Source: Coriobacteriia bacterium (GTDB lineage Bacteria > Actinomycetota > Coriobacteriia > Anaerosomatales > Anaerosomataceae). Taken from it: a stretch of DNA of 42,422 bases. Position numbers and translations under genes: made by a program. The notes under the pieces were generated by a model. It saw nothing but the letters and a program-made list of their open reading frames with translations. It did no database searches and was not told the DNA's origin. Below are positions 23,367 through 31,852 of this stretch, piece by piece. The DNA lies in assembly GCA_016933785.1 (NCBI GenBank), contig JAFGAG010000073.1, forward strand, positions 1 to 42,422. The letters run 5' to 3'. Each line of letters starts with the position of its first letter. Within the stretch, counting starts at the first letter, position 1.

Positions 23367-24317
23367 GTGAACATGTACCTCGCCGCACTGCTCGGCTTCG
23401 TGCTGCTCTTCGGCGGTGGAGAAGGCCTCGTCCGTGGCGCCGTCGCGGTGGCACGCCGGTTCGGGCTGTCCTCCCTACTCATAGGCCTCACGGTCGTGGC
23501 CGCCGGCACGTCGGCGCCGGAACTCATCGTCAGCCTGAGCGCCGCGATCAAAGGCAATGCCGATATCGCGCTCGGCAACGTGGTGGGCAGCAACATCTTC
23601 AACGTGCTCGGGGTGCTCGGTATCTCCGCGCTCATCGCACCGATCATCGTGAAGCCTGCCGAGGTGAAGCGGGACACGCTCATCATGGCGGGTGCGATGG
23701 TCGCACTCGCGGTCGCGGCGCAGTCTGGTGTGATCGGCTGGCCGGTGGGATCGATGCTCATCGTCGCGGTCATCGGCTACACGGTCTACTCCTACCGTAC
23801 CGAGCTGCGCGAGAAGCCGGCGCCCTCTGCGGAGCTCCACGAGCACGAGGGTGAAGAGTTCGAGGGGCCGTCGAGCCTCTGGCTCGGTCTGCTGTATATC
23901 GCCCTCGGGCTCGGCGCGCTGGTCATCGGCTCCCAGCTGCTGGTCACGGGGGCCACCGAGATCGCCCGTACGTTCGGCGTTCCGGAGGCCGTGATCGGCC
24001 TCACACTCGTCGCCATCGGCACTTCACTGCCCGAACTCGCCACGAGCATCGCCGCGGCGGTGCGTGGACACTCCGATGTGGCGGTCGGCAATGTGTTGGG
24101 CAGCAACATCTTCAACGCGCTGCTGATCATCGGCGCGACCGCGGTGGTCCGCCCTATCGGTGTGGCCGAGAGCATGGCGCGCCTGGACGTCTGGCTCATG
24201 GTGGCCGCGGCCCTCGCCCTCATACCGCTTCTCATCGGCCGGGGCCGCATCGGGCGGGTGGCGGGCGTGGTACTCACCGCTTCATACGCGATCTACGCGG
24301 TGCTTCTGCTCGCGTAG
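23367..24317 (+). CDS. calcium/sodium antiporter family (CaCA, YrbG-like)
   Basis: 316 aa from a GTG start (VNMYLAALLGFVLLFGGGEGLVRGA), 9 nt after AAGGAG; the ORF-track start is 71 codons early. Both alpha repeats are intact: AAGTSAPELIVSLSAAIKGNADIALGNVVGSNIFN and AIGTSLPELATSIAAAVRGHSDVAVGNVLGSNIFN. The GTSxPE and GNxxGSNxxN residues coordinate cations. The acidic loop between the halves (ELHEHEGEEFEG) matches the usual topology of about ten membrane helices. It exchanges Ca2+ for Na+ or H+ across the plasma membrane; ion preference is inferred. A possible -10 (TACAAT, 23296-23301) lies upstream. Confidence 0.92.
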   Translation: MNMYLAALLGFVLLFGGGEGLVRGAVAVARRFGLSSLLIGLTVVAAGTSAPELIVSLSAAIKGNADIALGNVVGSNIFNVLGVLGISALIAPIIVKPAEVKRDTLIMAGAMVALAVAAQSGVIGWPVGSMLIVAVIGYTVYSYRTELREKPAPSAELHEHEGEEFEGPSSLWLGLLYIALGLGALVIGSQLLVTGATEIARTFGVPEAVIGLTLVAIGTSLPELATSIAAAVRGHSDVAVGNVLGSNIFNALLIIGATAVVRPIGVAESMARLDVWLMVAAALALIPLLIGRGRIGRVAGVVLTASYAIYAVLLLA

Positions 24318-24358
24318 CCGCACCGCGCAGACCTCGCTGCGTCAGGTCTCCGATCCTC

Positions 24359-24529
24359 CTACGGATGCACTCCCGACCACGGAGCACCTATCCCGATGCC
24401 GGGTGCGTCTTGCCATCCCCATCCGGGATCGCCTCCGCTGCCACCGTGCGCCAGTGCCTCTGTGCTGGCAGAGAGCACGAATGCGACAGCGAGCACCGCG
24501 AGAACGAGGGAGCGCGTACGCTTCTTCAT
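24359..24529 (-). CDS. 56-aa secreted peptide, Gly/Trp/Pro-rich, unknown
   Basis: This gene is missing from the ORF track because of its length. ATG 24529 has a near-perfect site GGGGAGGTGAACCGAC. The sequence begins MKKRTRSLVLAVLAVAFVLS and has a clean signal peptide with a cleavage site ALA|HGG after residue 27. The mature 29 residues include SGGDPGWGWQDAPGIGIGAP and have no Cys. The stop TAG is at 24359. No family was recognised. It fills the otherwise empty 434-bp gap between two plus-strand transport genes. The rest of the gap (24530-24751) shows only a 6-bp hairpin (24563-24578). An AGACCT/AGGTCT repeat (24329-24349) lies past its stop and may be a weak terminator. Confidence 0.65.
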   Translation of the reverse strand: MKKRTRSLVLAVLAVAFVLSASTEALAHGGSGGDPGWGWQDAPGIGIGAPWSGVHP

Positions 24530-24751
24530 GTCGGTTCACCTCCCCGTACGGCCCGCACGATCCGCCGGGATACCGGCGTGCGTGCGGTCTATCCCCCCGC
24601 CCACTGGCGAGCCCTCATGGGCGATGAGACTTCCTACCCACGAGCGTCGGCGCATAACGCATGGGGCGGCTGTGTGGCCCAGGGAGCTGTGCGGGGGTAG
24701 CATGGGGCCAGACATGCGGCTGGATCGCACGCGCAACCAACAGGAGCACAC

Positions 24752-25402
24752 ATGCACGTGGTCATCGGGGGGTACGGGCGGGTCGGGCGCTATCTTGCGT
24801 TCATGCTCGAGGAGCGTGGGCACCGGGTCTCGGTGATCGACCACGACGAGAGCGCCTTCGCGGCCGCGGGGCGCGATATCCGCGGGCGTCGCATCACCGG
24901 CGAGGTGTTCGACCGTGCGACCCTCGAGAAGGCGGGCATCGCCGACGCGGACGCCTACGCGGCTGTAACGAGCGGTGACAACAGCAACATCGTGAGTGCC
25001 CGCGTGGCCCGTGAGCGCTTCGGAGTGCCGTGCGTGGTGGCACGCATCTACGACCCCCGTCGCGCGCTGATCTACGAACGGTTCGGCATCCCCACCATCT
25101 CGAGCGTCAACTGGTCGGGCGCCATGCTGCTCGCGACCATCCTCGAGCCCGACGTCAAGACAACCGCCATCTATGGCGGCGGCGAGGTGCTCACGATCAC
25201 GGCCGACGCATCACTCAGCCTGACCGGCAAGCGGGTGAGCAACCTGGATTACCCGGGCAAGTTCCACATCTCGGCCATCGTGCGTGATGGCATCGCCCGG
25301 CTCCCCGAGCCGAGGACCGAGCTCATCAAGGGAGACCGACTGAGCATCACCGTGACCCGTGAAGCCCTTCCGGAGCTCAAGCGGCTCCTCGACCTGGAGT
25401 AG
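24752..25402 (+). CDS. TrkA/KtrA-type potassium channel regulator (RCK), first copy
   Basis: 216 aa, ATG after AGGAGCACAC. The N-terminal Rossmann domain has GGYGRVGRYLAFMLEERGH and VIDHDE, which bind NAD(H) or nucleotide. The C-terminal RCK_C-like domain follows (LTGKRVSNLDYPGKFHISAIVRDG, LIKGDRLSITVT). These cytoplasmic proteins gate or regulate K+ transporters of the Trk/Ktr class. Only 10 bp separate it from the second copy, and the pair faces a KimA-like permease. No TrkH/KtrB is in the window. Confidence 0.9.
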   Translation: MHVVIGGYGRVGRYLAFMLEERGHRVSVIDHDESAFAAAGRDIRGRRITGEVFDRATLEKAGIADADAYAAVTSGDNSNIVSARVARERFGVPCVVARIYDPRRALIYERFGIPTISSVNWSGAMLLATILEPDVKTTAIYGGGEVLTITADASLSLTGKRVSNLDYPGKFHISAIVRDGIARLPEPRTELIKGDRLSITVTREALPELKRLLDLE

Positions 25403-25412
25403 GAGGCCGCTG

Positions 25413-26105
25413 GTGAAGATCATCATCGTCGGCGGTGGCAAGACAGGGGCGTACCTCGCCGAGCGCCTGCAGCACGACCACGAGATCGTCCTGATCGAGC
25501 AGCGTCGGGAGCGTGTGGAGCACCTCCGCATCGCGCTTCCGGAAATCGAGACGCTGCTGGGCGACGCGTGCGAGCCCGAGGTGCTCGAGGCGGCCGGAGC
25601 TGCGGGGTCGGACATGGTCATCGCCGTGACCGGTGACGACGAGGACAACCTCGTCGTTGCGATGCTGACCAAGGTACTCGAAGGCGGCATGGTGTACGCA
25701 CGCGTGAACCACCCTCAGAACGAGTGGTTGTTCGACAAAGACTGGGGTGTGGATGTCCCGGTCTCGTCCCCCGCGATGCTCTACGGGCTCATCGGCAGGG
25801 ACCTCGTGTTGGGCAACGTCGTGCCGCTACTCGACCTTCGGGCCGACGATGTCGTGGTCGAGGAAGTCACCCTGCCAGCCGAAGCCGGGGCCGTGGGACG
25901 TACGCTCGCCGATGTCTCGCTCCCGGCAAACGTCTCGGTGATCGCGGTCATCGCGGCCGGTGGTGCCGGCGTGCTACCCGCCCGAGGCGAGACCGCGCTC
26001 GGTGCGGGTGACGTGCTCCTGTTGCTCACACAGGGGACGCTCGATGAGGTGGCCGTGCTCGATGCGCTCGGCATCACGCACCCGGAAGAGCCTGGCGTCG
26101 AGTAG
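25413..26105 (+). CDS. TrkA/KtrA-type potassium channel regulator (RCK), second copy
   Basis: 230 aa from a GTG start (VKIIIVGGGKTGAYLAERLQ), 6 nt after AGGAGG; the ORF-track start overlaps the previous gene. GGGKTGAYLAE is the nucleotide-binding loop, with a following acidic residue (LIEQRRE). The C-terminal domain (LPAEAGAVGRTLADVSLPANVSVIAVIAAGG, LGAGDVLLLLTQG) is RCK_C-like. It is homologous to its upstream neighbour, so the two probably form a mixed ring. The stop is 6 bp from the stop of the convergent permease. Confidence 0.9.
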   Translation: MKIIIVGGGKTGAYLAERLQHDHEIVLIEQRRERVEHLRIALPEIETLLGDACEPEVLEAAGAAGSDMVIAVTGDDEDNLVVAMLTKVLEGGMVYARVNHPQNEWLFDKDWGVDVPVSSPAMLYGLIGRDLVLGNVVPLLDLRADDVVVEEVTLPAEAGAVGRTLADVSLPANVSVIAVIAAGGAGVLPARGETALGAGDVLLLLTQGTLDEVAVLDALGITHPEEPGVE

Positions 26106-26111
26106 GCGCAC

Positions 26112-28004
26112 TCACTCCTGACGGCGCGGCGTCTCCGGCAGCGCGCACGCCAGCGGCGTGCACGGCTCGTTGATGTGATACGGCACGTCGGTAAGTATCA
26201 CGCCCGGCTCGCCGAAGAGTTGCTGCTTCAGGAACAACGACGTCTGATCATGCAGTATGGCGTCGCCTACGTTCTCCGGAGCGTACTCGGGGAGGATCAC
26301 CGTGACGACATGGTCGTTGGTGGGCCTGGGCACCGCACGGATGAACTCCATGATCGGGCTGAGTATCTCCCGGTAAGGCGACTCGATGATGGTGAGCTTG
26401 ATGCCGAATGCCGCCTTGTCCCAGCGCCTGCGGAACACATCGCCCGTACCGTCGATATCGACGTAGAGCGCCTCCACCCGGTCGGCCTGCAGTGTGCGCG
26501 CGTAGCGAAGGGCACGAACGAGGCGGCGGTCGATAGACTTCACCAGCACGATGACGTGGTTGTGCATGCGGTTGTACGACTGCCAGTCGAGGTCCGCGAA
26601 CTCATCGGGACGGATCGCAAGGTCCTTGCGAACGCGATCGTACTGGCGGCGCACCCAGAGGAACAGCGCCACTATCGCCGGGATGAGGATGAGCACGATC
26701 CAGGCGCCGTGCGCGAACTTCGCGGTCGCGATGACCGCGGTGACCACACCTGTGGCGGTCGCCCCCACCGCATTGATCGCGAGCGAGCGCTGCCACCCCT
26801 GCTCCCGGATGCGGAGATGATGCCGCACCATGCCCGCCTGCGACAGCGTGAAGGATAGGAAGACGCCCACCGCGTACAGCGGGATGAGCCTGGTGGTCAC
26901 ACCGCCGAACGCCACCAACAGCACGATGGCGGCGATGGTGAGCAGGATGATCCCGTTGCTGAAGACGAGACGGTGCCCCCGGTCGCGGAGCTGGTGCGGC
27001 AGGAAGTCATCATCGGCCACGAAGGAGGATAGGCGCGGAAAGTCCGCATACGCGGTATTGGCCGCAAGCACGAGGATCGCGGCGACGCTCGCGGAGATAA
27101 CGTAGTAGAACCACCCGGTGCCGAACATTGCCCGCGAGAGCTGGCTGATGACCGTCTCGGTCTCGGATGGCTGGACCCCTGCGAGCGTCGAGAGCAGCAC
27201 GATCCCCGTGAAGAGGAAGAGGAGGATGCCCGCCATCCAGGTGAGCGTGATCGACGCGTTCTTGCCCTCCGGCTGCCGGAACGCCTGCACGCCGTTGGCG
27301 ATCGCTTCAACGCCAGTCATCGCGGTGCAACCCGAAGCGAACGCCTTGAGCACGAGGAAGAGGCCCAGGCTCTGCACGATCTCGATGGGCTCGGCGGGCA
27401 CCGGGACCGTGAACGGGTCGCCGGTGGCGAACCTCACGAGCCCCGCAACCACCATGAAGCCGATGAGCGCGATGAACGCGAACGTGGGCCCGGCGAAGAT
27501 CGTCCCGGACTCCTTGACGCCTCGCAGGTTGGCGACCGCGAGCAGCAGCACGAACCCGATCGCGATCGGCACCGTGTACGGCAGGAGTTCGGGCCGGGCC
27601 GAGGTGATCGCAGCCACGGCAGCCGAGATCGACACTGCGACGGTGAGGATGTAGTCGACCAGGAGCGATGCGCCCGCGACGAGCCCGGGTACCGTCCCGA
27701 GATTCTCCTTGGCGACGATGTACGAACCGCCGCCGCCCGGGTACTCCCGGATCGTCTGGCGATACGACAGCACCACGATCACGAGCAGTACACCTATGGC
27801 CACGGCGATCGGGAGGGTGAGACTGAGCGCGGCGGTGCCGGCGAGGGCGAGCATGAGCATGATCTCGTGCGGCGCGTAGGCGACCGAGGAGAGCGCGTCG
27901 CTCGAGAAGACCGCGAGCGCGACCGGGTTGCTGAGGCGCTGGTGCATCGCCTCCCGGTTGTGCAGTGGATCGCCGAGCAGGAACCGCTTCAGTGGACCCG
28001 CCAT
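26112..28004 (-). CDS. KimA/YdaO-like APC-family potassium permease
   Basis: 630 aa from the inner ATG at 28004 (MAGPLKRFLLGDPLHNREAM), chosen because it aligns with the start of B. subtilis KimA as I recall it (KRFLIGKPL); an ATG at 28055 is possible. About 12 membrane helices are present, including LSSDALSSVAYAPHEIM, REYPGGGGSYIVAKENLGT and LLVDYILTVAVSISAAVAAITSA, which are close to KimA. The last 160 residues form a cytoplasmic USP-like domain (HVIVLVKSIDRRLVRALRYA). KimA imports K+ with H+ and is inhibited by c-di-AMP. The role here is inferred and strengthened by the adjacent TrkA pair; an amino-acid permease is the alternative. Confidence 0.82.
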   Translation of the reverse strand: MAGPLKRFLLGDPLHNREAMHQRLSNPVALAVFSSDALSSVAYAPHEIMLMLALAGTAALSLTLPIAVAIGVLLVIVVLSYRQTIREYPGGGGSYIVAKENLGTVPGLVAGASLLVDYILTVAVSISAAVAAITSARPELLPYTVPIAIGFVLLLAVANLRGVKESGTIFAGPTFAFIALIGFMVVAGLVRFATGDPFTVPVPAEPIEIVQSLGLFLVLKAFASGCTAMTGVEAIANGVQAFRQPEGKNASITLTWMAGILLFLFTGIVLLSTLAGVQPSETETVISQLSRAMFGTGWFYYVISASVAAILVLAANTAYADFPRLSSFVADDDFLPHQLRDRGHRLVFSNGIILLTIAAIVLLVAFGGVTTRLIPLYAVGVFLSFTLSQAGMVRHHLRIREQGWQRSLAINAVGATATGVVTAVIATAKFAHGAWIVLILIPAIVALFLWVRRQYDRVRKDLAIRPDEFADLDWQSYNRMHNHVIVLVKSIDRRLVRALRYARTLQADRVEALYVDIDGTGDVFRRRWDKAAFGIKLTIIESPYREILSPIMEFIRAVPRPTNDHVVTVILPEYAPENVGDAILHDQTSLFLKQQLFGEPGVILTDVPYHINEPCTPLACALPETPRRQE

Positions 28005-28077
28005 CGCCCGCCCTGTCGTATCGAGTGCCGTAAGTCGTCGACAAGCGTACTCCATACGGGCCGCCAGCGGACCGTCA

Positions 28078-28650
28078 TCAGAGCAGGTCTCGGAGGTCCA
28101 TCCTGCGCTCGCGCCATGCGGGCACGTAGCGGGCGAGCTCCCGATAGAAGGCGGCGTCGTGCGCTCGCACGCGCAGATGACAGAGCTCGTGGTAGATCAC
28201 GGCGTCGAGGCACTCGAGAGGCGCCCGGACGAGTAGCGTGTTGAGGCTCATCCAGCCGCCCGGCGAGAGGCTTCCCCAGCGCGAGCGCATCGTCCGCAGA
28301 CGCAGTCGGGGCTTGACCTCGCCATCGCGCGCGAATCGCTCCCAGCACACATCGAGCCGCTGTTCGAACAGCTCGCGTGCCCGAGCGCGCTCTCCGGCGT
28401 CGACAGGCACAGGGGACTCCCAGGCGCGCGCCAGGGCCTCGGCACGTTTGCGCGCGATCCAATCGGTGCGCTCGTCGACGAAGCGCTCGAGGTCGCGCTG
28501 GGACACCCACCGCGGAGCCCTGACCCGCAGCGTGCCGTCGCGTCCGACCACCAGCGCCACGGTCCGGCGGTCCGAGCGTACGACCTCGTAGGCAACGTGC
28601 TCGCCGTCTATGGTCACCGTGCGCCCCCTGCGTCCGACTCTGCGCGTCAT
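28078..28650 (-). CDS. YgjP-type metallopeptidase (DUF45)
   Basis: 190 aa. The zincin motif is YHELCHLRVRAHDAAFY (HExxH plus a downstream His), preceded by RTMRSRWGSLSPGGWMSLNTLLVRAP, the hallmark of DUF45/YgjP proteins. The N-terminal part (VAYEVVRSDRRTVALVV, LRVRAPRWVSQRDLERFVDER) also fits. It is cytoplasmic, and its substrate is unknown. Its ATG overlaps the stop of the ABC ATPase (ATGA), placing it as the last gene of the permease-ATPase-YgjP operon. Confidence 0.88.
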   Translation of the reverse strand: MTRRVGRRGRTVTIDGEHVAYEVVRSDRRTVALVVGRDGTLRVRAPRWVSQRDLERFVDERTDWIARKRAEALARAWESPVPVDAGERARARELFEQRLDVCWERFARDGEVKPRLRLRTMRSRWGSLSPGGWMSLNTLLVRAPLECLDAVIYHELCHLRVRAHDAAFYRELARYVPAWRERRMDLRDLL

Positions 28651-29315
28651 CCCGCGACGACCCGGCCGTCCCGGAGCATCAGGCGCTCGTCAGCGTGCTC
28701 GGCCATGCGCATGTCGTGGGTCACCATCACGCACGTCATCCCCCGCTCGTGGACCTGGTCCTTGAGCATCTCCACCACCTGGAAGCCGCGCTCGGTGTCC
28801 AGGCTCGCGGTGGGTTCGTCGACGAGCATGATGGTGGGCGTGTTCATGAGCGCCCGCGCGATCGCCACCCGCTGCCGCTCACCACCGGAGAGAAGGGCAG
28901 GCCGGTGCGATACACGATCCGCCAGACCGAACGACTCGAGCAGGTCGTCCGCACGGGTACGGTCCTCGCGCGTGATCCGGCCCGAGAGATGCGGCACCAG
29001 GAGCAGGTTGTCGCGTGCGGTGAGATAGGGCACGAGATGATGCTCCTGGAAGACGATGCCGACGGTCTCGCGCCGATAACGCGCAGCATCGGCTGACGAG
29101 CGCAGGTGCAGCGGGTGGCCGTCGATGATGACCTCGCCCGAAGTAGGCGTGAGCAGCCCGGCGATGATGGACACGAGTGTGGTCTTGCCCGAGCCCGATG
29201 GGCCGATCATGGCGAGCAGCTTGCCCTCACCGAGCCTGAAGGACACCTGGTCGAGCGCGGTCACCTGGGTCCGACCGCTCCCGTACGTCTTGGTGATGTC
29301 GTTGATCGCCAGCAT
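28647..29315 (-). CDS. ABC transporter ATPase, MacB/LolD-like
   Basis: 222 aa, ATG after GGAAGGAGGAGG. Walker A GPSGSGKTT, signature LLSGGERQRVAIARAL, Walker B IMLVDEPTASLD and the H-loop VTHDMRM are all intact. The length and signature fit the type VII (MacB/LolD/FtsE) ATPases that drive FtsX-like permeases without moving substrate through the membrane. It lies 15 bp after the permease gene, which is its partner. Confidence 0.93.
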   Translation of the reverse strand: MLAINDITKTYGSGRTQVTALDQVSFRLGEGKLLAMIGPSGSGKTTLVSIIAGLLTPTSGEVIIDGHPLHLRSSADAARYRRETVGIVFQEHHLVPYLTARDNLLLVPHLSGRITREDRTRADDLLESFGLADRVSHRPALLSGGERQRVAIARALMNTPTIMLVDEPTASLDTERGFQVVEMLKDQVHERGMTCVMVTHDMRMAEHADERLMLRDGRVVAG

Positions 29316-29330
29316 CGCTCCTCCTCCTTC

Positions 29331-30482
29331 CTACGCCGACGTCCGGCCAAGTGCTGTGGCCGGGTCGATCTTGAGGATGCTTCTGAGCGAGAACAGGCTG
29401 CCAACGTACGCCGTCCCAAAGATCGCGAGGACGGCCACCGCCCAACGACGGGGGTCGGGATCGAACGCCATCATCGGCGGCATCCCGGCGCCCGCACCGA
29501 GTGCAAGCACGGTCCCCAGTACCGTCGCGATGGCGACGAGGACCGTGATCTGCAGGAGCAGGTCCCTGTAGAGGTATGCGTTGGACGCGCCGATCGCCTT
29601 GATGGCGGCGATCTGCGAGGTCTTGTGCAGTGTGGTGATGTAGAAGAAGACGCCCACCAGAAGCGCGCCGATCACGACAGACACACCCTGGATGCCGTTG
29701 ACCGCGAGGATCATCTCAGGCATACCGTTGCCCGCATCCGCCGCATCCTGGATGCCCGCGACCCGATACGCGTCACCGAGCCCACGCTGCACCTCTTCGA
29801 TCGTGGTACCGGGCTCGAGGTCGATTGCGGCGACCGACGCACTCCCGCTGAACTGCTCCGCCATGCGGGCAGCGGCCACCTCGCCAGCCTGTTCCCCGTC
29901 ATCTCCGGCACCAAGTAGCGCCGCGAGGTGCAGCGCCTCCCACGTCTCGAGATCGACCCATACCGTCGGCACCATCACGTAGCGCCGACCCTCCGTGAAC
30001 CCGACGACCTTGAGCGACGCATCCATCGGAGTGAGCGTGATCGTGTCGCCGATCTCCACGCCATCGAGCTCCGCGGTCGCGTCGAGCACCGCCTCGTCGT
30101 GCCCGCTCGCCGCACGCCCTTCGATGATCGGTAGCTGATCCATGCTCCCGCCGAGGCCGAAGACGCGTACGTCGAACGGCTCGTCGACCGAGCCGACCGA
30201 AGCGTAGGTGTGCCCGACACCGTAAGCCCCTGCGATACCGGACGTTCCCGCGACCGCATCGAGATCGTCGGCTGAGAGGATGCTGCGTTCGATTGTGGGA
30301 TACGTATCACGCTGGAAGACGAGCGCATCGGCGTCGAGCCTGGACTTGGCGCCCGACATGCCGGTGAGCAGCCCCTCGGACATGGCCGAGGTGACCATGG
30401 TGAGCGACACCACCAGACCGATCGCGAGCGCGATCAGCGAGAACTTGAATTTGCTGCCGAAGAGCTCCTTGATGGCGAACAT
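29331..30482 (-). CDS. FtsX/MacB-like ABC permease
   Basis: 383 aa, ATG after a GGGGG-type site. One N-terminal membrane helix (about 15-35, FSLIALAIGLVVSLTMVTSA) is followed by a large extracytoplasmic region (about 40-255) and three C-terminal helices (IQGVSVVIGALLVGVFFYI; LQITVLVAIATVLGTVLALGAG; WAVAVLAIFGTAYVGSLFSL). This topology and the ending LRSILKIDPATALGRTS are typical of FtsX/MacB/DevC-type permeases. Substrates of such systems include lipoproteins, peptides and heterocyst lipids; none can be chosen here. Confidence 0.88.
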   Translation of the reverse strand: MFAIKELFGSKFKFSLIALAIGLVVSLTMVTSAMSEGLLTGMSGAKSRLDADALVFQRDTYPTIERSILSADDLDAVAGTSGIAGAYGVGHTYASVGSVDEPFDVRVFGLGGSMDQLPIIEGRAASGHDEAVLDATAELDGVEIGDTITLTPMDASLKVVGFTEGRRYVMVPTVWVDLETWEALHLAALLGAGDDGEQAGEVAAARMAEQFSGSASVAAIDLEPGTTIEEVQRGLGDAYRVAGIQDAADAGNGMPEMILAVNGIQGVSVVIGALLVGVFFYITTLHKTSQIAAIKAIGASNAYLYRDLLLQITVLVAIATVLGTVLALGAGAGMPPMMAFDPDPRRWAVAVLAIFGTAYVGSLFSLRSILKIDPATALGRTSA

Positions 30483-30561
30483 CGTGCCCCCATCGGTGTC
30501 AGACGCAGTGTTCCGATGGTAGCTGATTGCCGCGACGCATGCGGCAGGCGTGGGAATGGTG

Positions 30562-30590
30562 TTGCACTGCCGCGCAGAGAGGTGTGTACT
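30562..30590 (+). promoter_or_regulatory. promoter of the UbiA-acylphosphatase-PAP2 run
   Basis: TTGCAC (30562-30567) and TACTCT (30585-30590) are separated by 17 bp, about 40 bp upstream of the GTG start at 30631. It lies in the divergent gap with the ABC permease. Confidence 0.55.
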
Positions 30591-30630
30591 CTCCCGATAC
30601 GGAACGCATCATCGTGGAGAGGGGCCACCG

Positions 30631-31527
30631 GTGATCAAGAAATACGTCCTCGAGACCCGACCGCAGTTCCTGACGCTCGCGCTCGCACTCGTCGTGCACG
30701 GCAGTGCGCTCGCGGCGTGGCATGGATCGGTGCACATCGGCCGCTCGCTGCTGGCGGCACTCGCGCTGATGCTGCTCCAGGGCAGCGTGAACGTGCTCAA
30801 CGACTGGCATGACTGGAGCCGAAGCGGCATCGACCACGCCACCCGGCAAACGCCGTTCTCGGGTGGCAGCGGCATGCTGCCCCGCGGTGAGATGTCATCA
30901 CGCAACGCACTCGCCCTGGGCATCGGCACGCTGCTCGCCGGCGCAGCGATCGGCGTGTACCTCTCGTGGCTGGCGGGCTGGCCGCTCCTCGTCCTCGGGG
31001 TCGCCGGTGCGCTCTCGGTGGTGCTGTACACACCGGTGTTCACCCGGATCGGACTCGGCGAGATCATGGCCGGACTCGGGCTCGGCGTGCTGCCCATCGT
31101 GGGGACCTACTATCTCCTGACCGGCACGCTCGACATCGCCGCGTGGGTGTCGGGCATCCCTGCGACACTGCTCACCTACAACCTGCTGCTCCTGAACGAG
31201 TTCCCCGACGCGGAGGCCGACCGCGCTGGCGGCCGTCACCACATGGTCGTGCTCCTCGGCAAGCGCACCGCGAGGTGGCTGTACGCGGCCGTGGAGGCCG
31301 GCACGTTCGTGTCGATCGTCCTTGGCGTCGTCTACGGCGTGATGACACCGTGGGTGTTGCTCGGGCTCATCGCTGTGGTGCCCGCCTCTCATGCGGTGCG
31401 GGTCACGCTGCAGGACTACGAGAGCTTTGAGGCGCTGATCCCGGCACAGGGCGCCAACGTACAGGCCGTCATCGGCACGAACATCCTGATGGCGGCCGGA
31501 TACGTGATAGCCGCGATACTCGGATAG
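30631..31527 (+). CDS. UbiA-family prenyltransferase, MenA-like
   Basis: 298 aa from a GTG start (VIKKYVLETRPQFLTLALALV) after GGAGAGGGG; the ORF-track start is 27 codons early. The two Asp-rich motifs of the UbiA family are present: NVLNDWHDWSRSGID and NEFPDAEADRAGGRHHMVVLLG. About eight or nine membrane helices are visible. The family attaches prenyl chains to aromatic acceptors for quinone or related lipid synthesis. MenA-like activity is suggested by the motif forms, but no menaquinone gene is nearby. Confidence 0.88.
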   Translation: MIKKYVLETRPQFLTLALALVVHGSALAAWHGSVHIGRSLLAALALMLLQGSVNVLNDWHDWSRSGIDHATRQTPFSGGSGMLPRGEMSSRNALALGIGTLLAGAAIGVYLSWLAGWPLLVLGVAGALSVVLYTPVFTRIGLGEIMAGLGLGVLPIVGTYYLLTGTLDIAAWVSGIPATLLTYNLLLLNEFPDAEADRAGGRHHMVVLLGKRTARWLYAAVEAGTFVSIVLGVVYGVMTPWVLLGLIAVVPASHAVRVTLQDYESFEALIPAQGANVQAVIGTNILMAAGYVIAAILG

Positions 31528-31545
31528 CGGGATGATGAGGGCGTG

Positions 31546-31839
31546 ATGGAGGAGGCCGGCTCAGCGGTGCAGGTCGTGCGCGCGCACCTGTCGATCAGCG
31601 GACTGGTGCAGGGCGTCTACTTCCGCGCGTCGACCGCCGAGGCCGCCCGTGCGATGGGCGTTTCGGGATGGGTGCGCAACACCCGCGATGGCGTCGAGGC
31701 CGTCTTCGAGGGGCCACGCCCTGCGGTCGACCGGGCGATCGCCTGGTGCCACAAGGGGCCGCCCGCTGCGGCGGTGGAGCGCGTGGACACCATCTGGGAG
31801 GAACCTGAAGGGCTACGCGGGTTCTCGATCAGGCACTGA
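31546..31839 (+). CDS. acylphosphatase
   Basis: 97 aa from the ATG at 31546 (MEEAGSAVQVVRAHLSISG), spaced 5 nt from GAGG; a GTG one codon earlier is less well placed. The signature SGLVQGVYFRAST and GWVRNTRDGVEAVFEG hold the catalytic Arg and Asn. It hydrolyses acyl phosphates such as carbamoyl or acetyl phosphate. The stop is 13 bp before the next start, in the same run as the prenyltransferase. Confidence 0.92.
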   Translation: MEEAGSAVQVVRAHLSISGLVQGVYFRASTAEAARAMGVSGWVRNTRDGVEAVFEGPRPAVDRAIAWCHKGPPAAAVERVDTIWEEPEGLRGFSIRH

Positions 31840-31852
31840 GCGGACGGAGCTG

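Noticed and set aside
24530-24751. Second small gene in the gap before the TrkA pair
   Set aside because: Frames here overlap on several strands but none has a ribosome site plus plausible protein; only a 6-bp hairpin (24563-24578) stands out.
27307-28044. Minus-strand 245-aa ORF overlapping the KimA-like gene
   Set aside because: It is the +1 frame of the permease gene, rich in Arg and Gly, without membrane helices or motifs.
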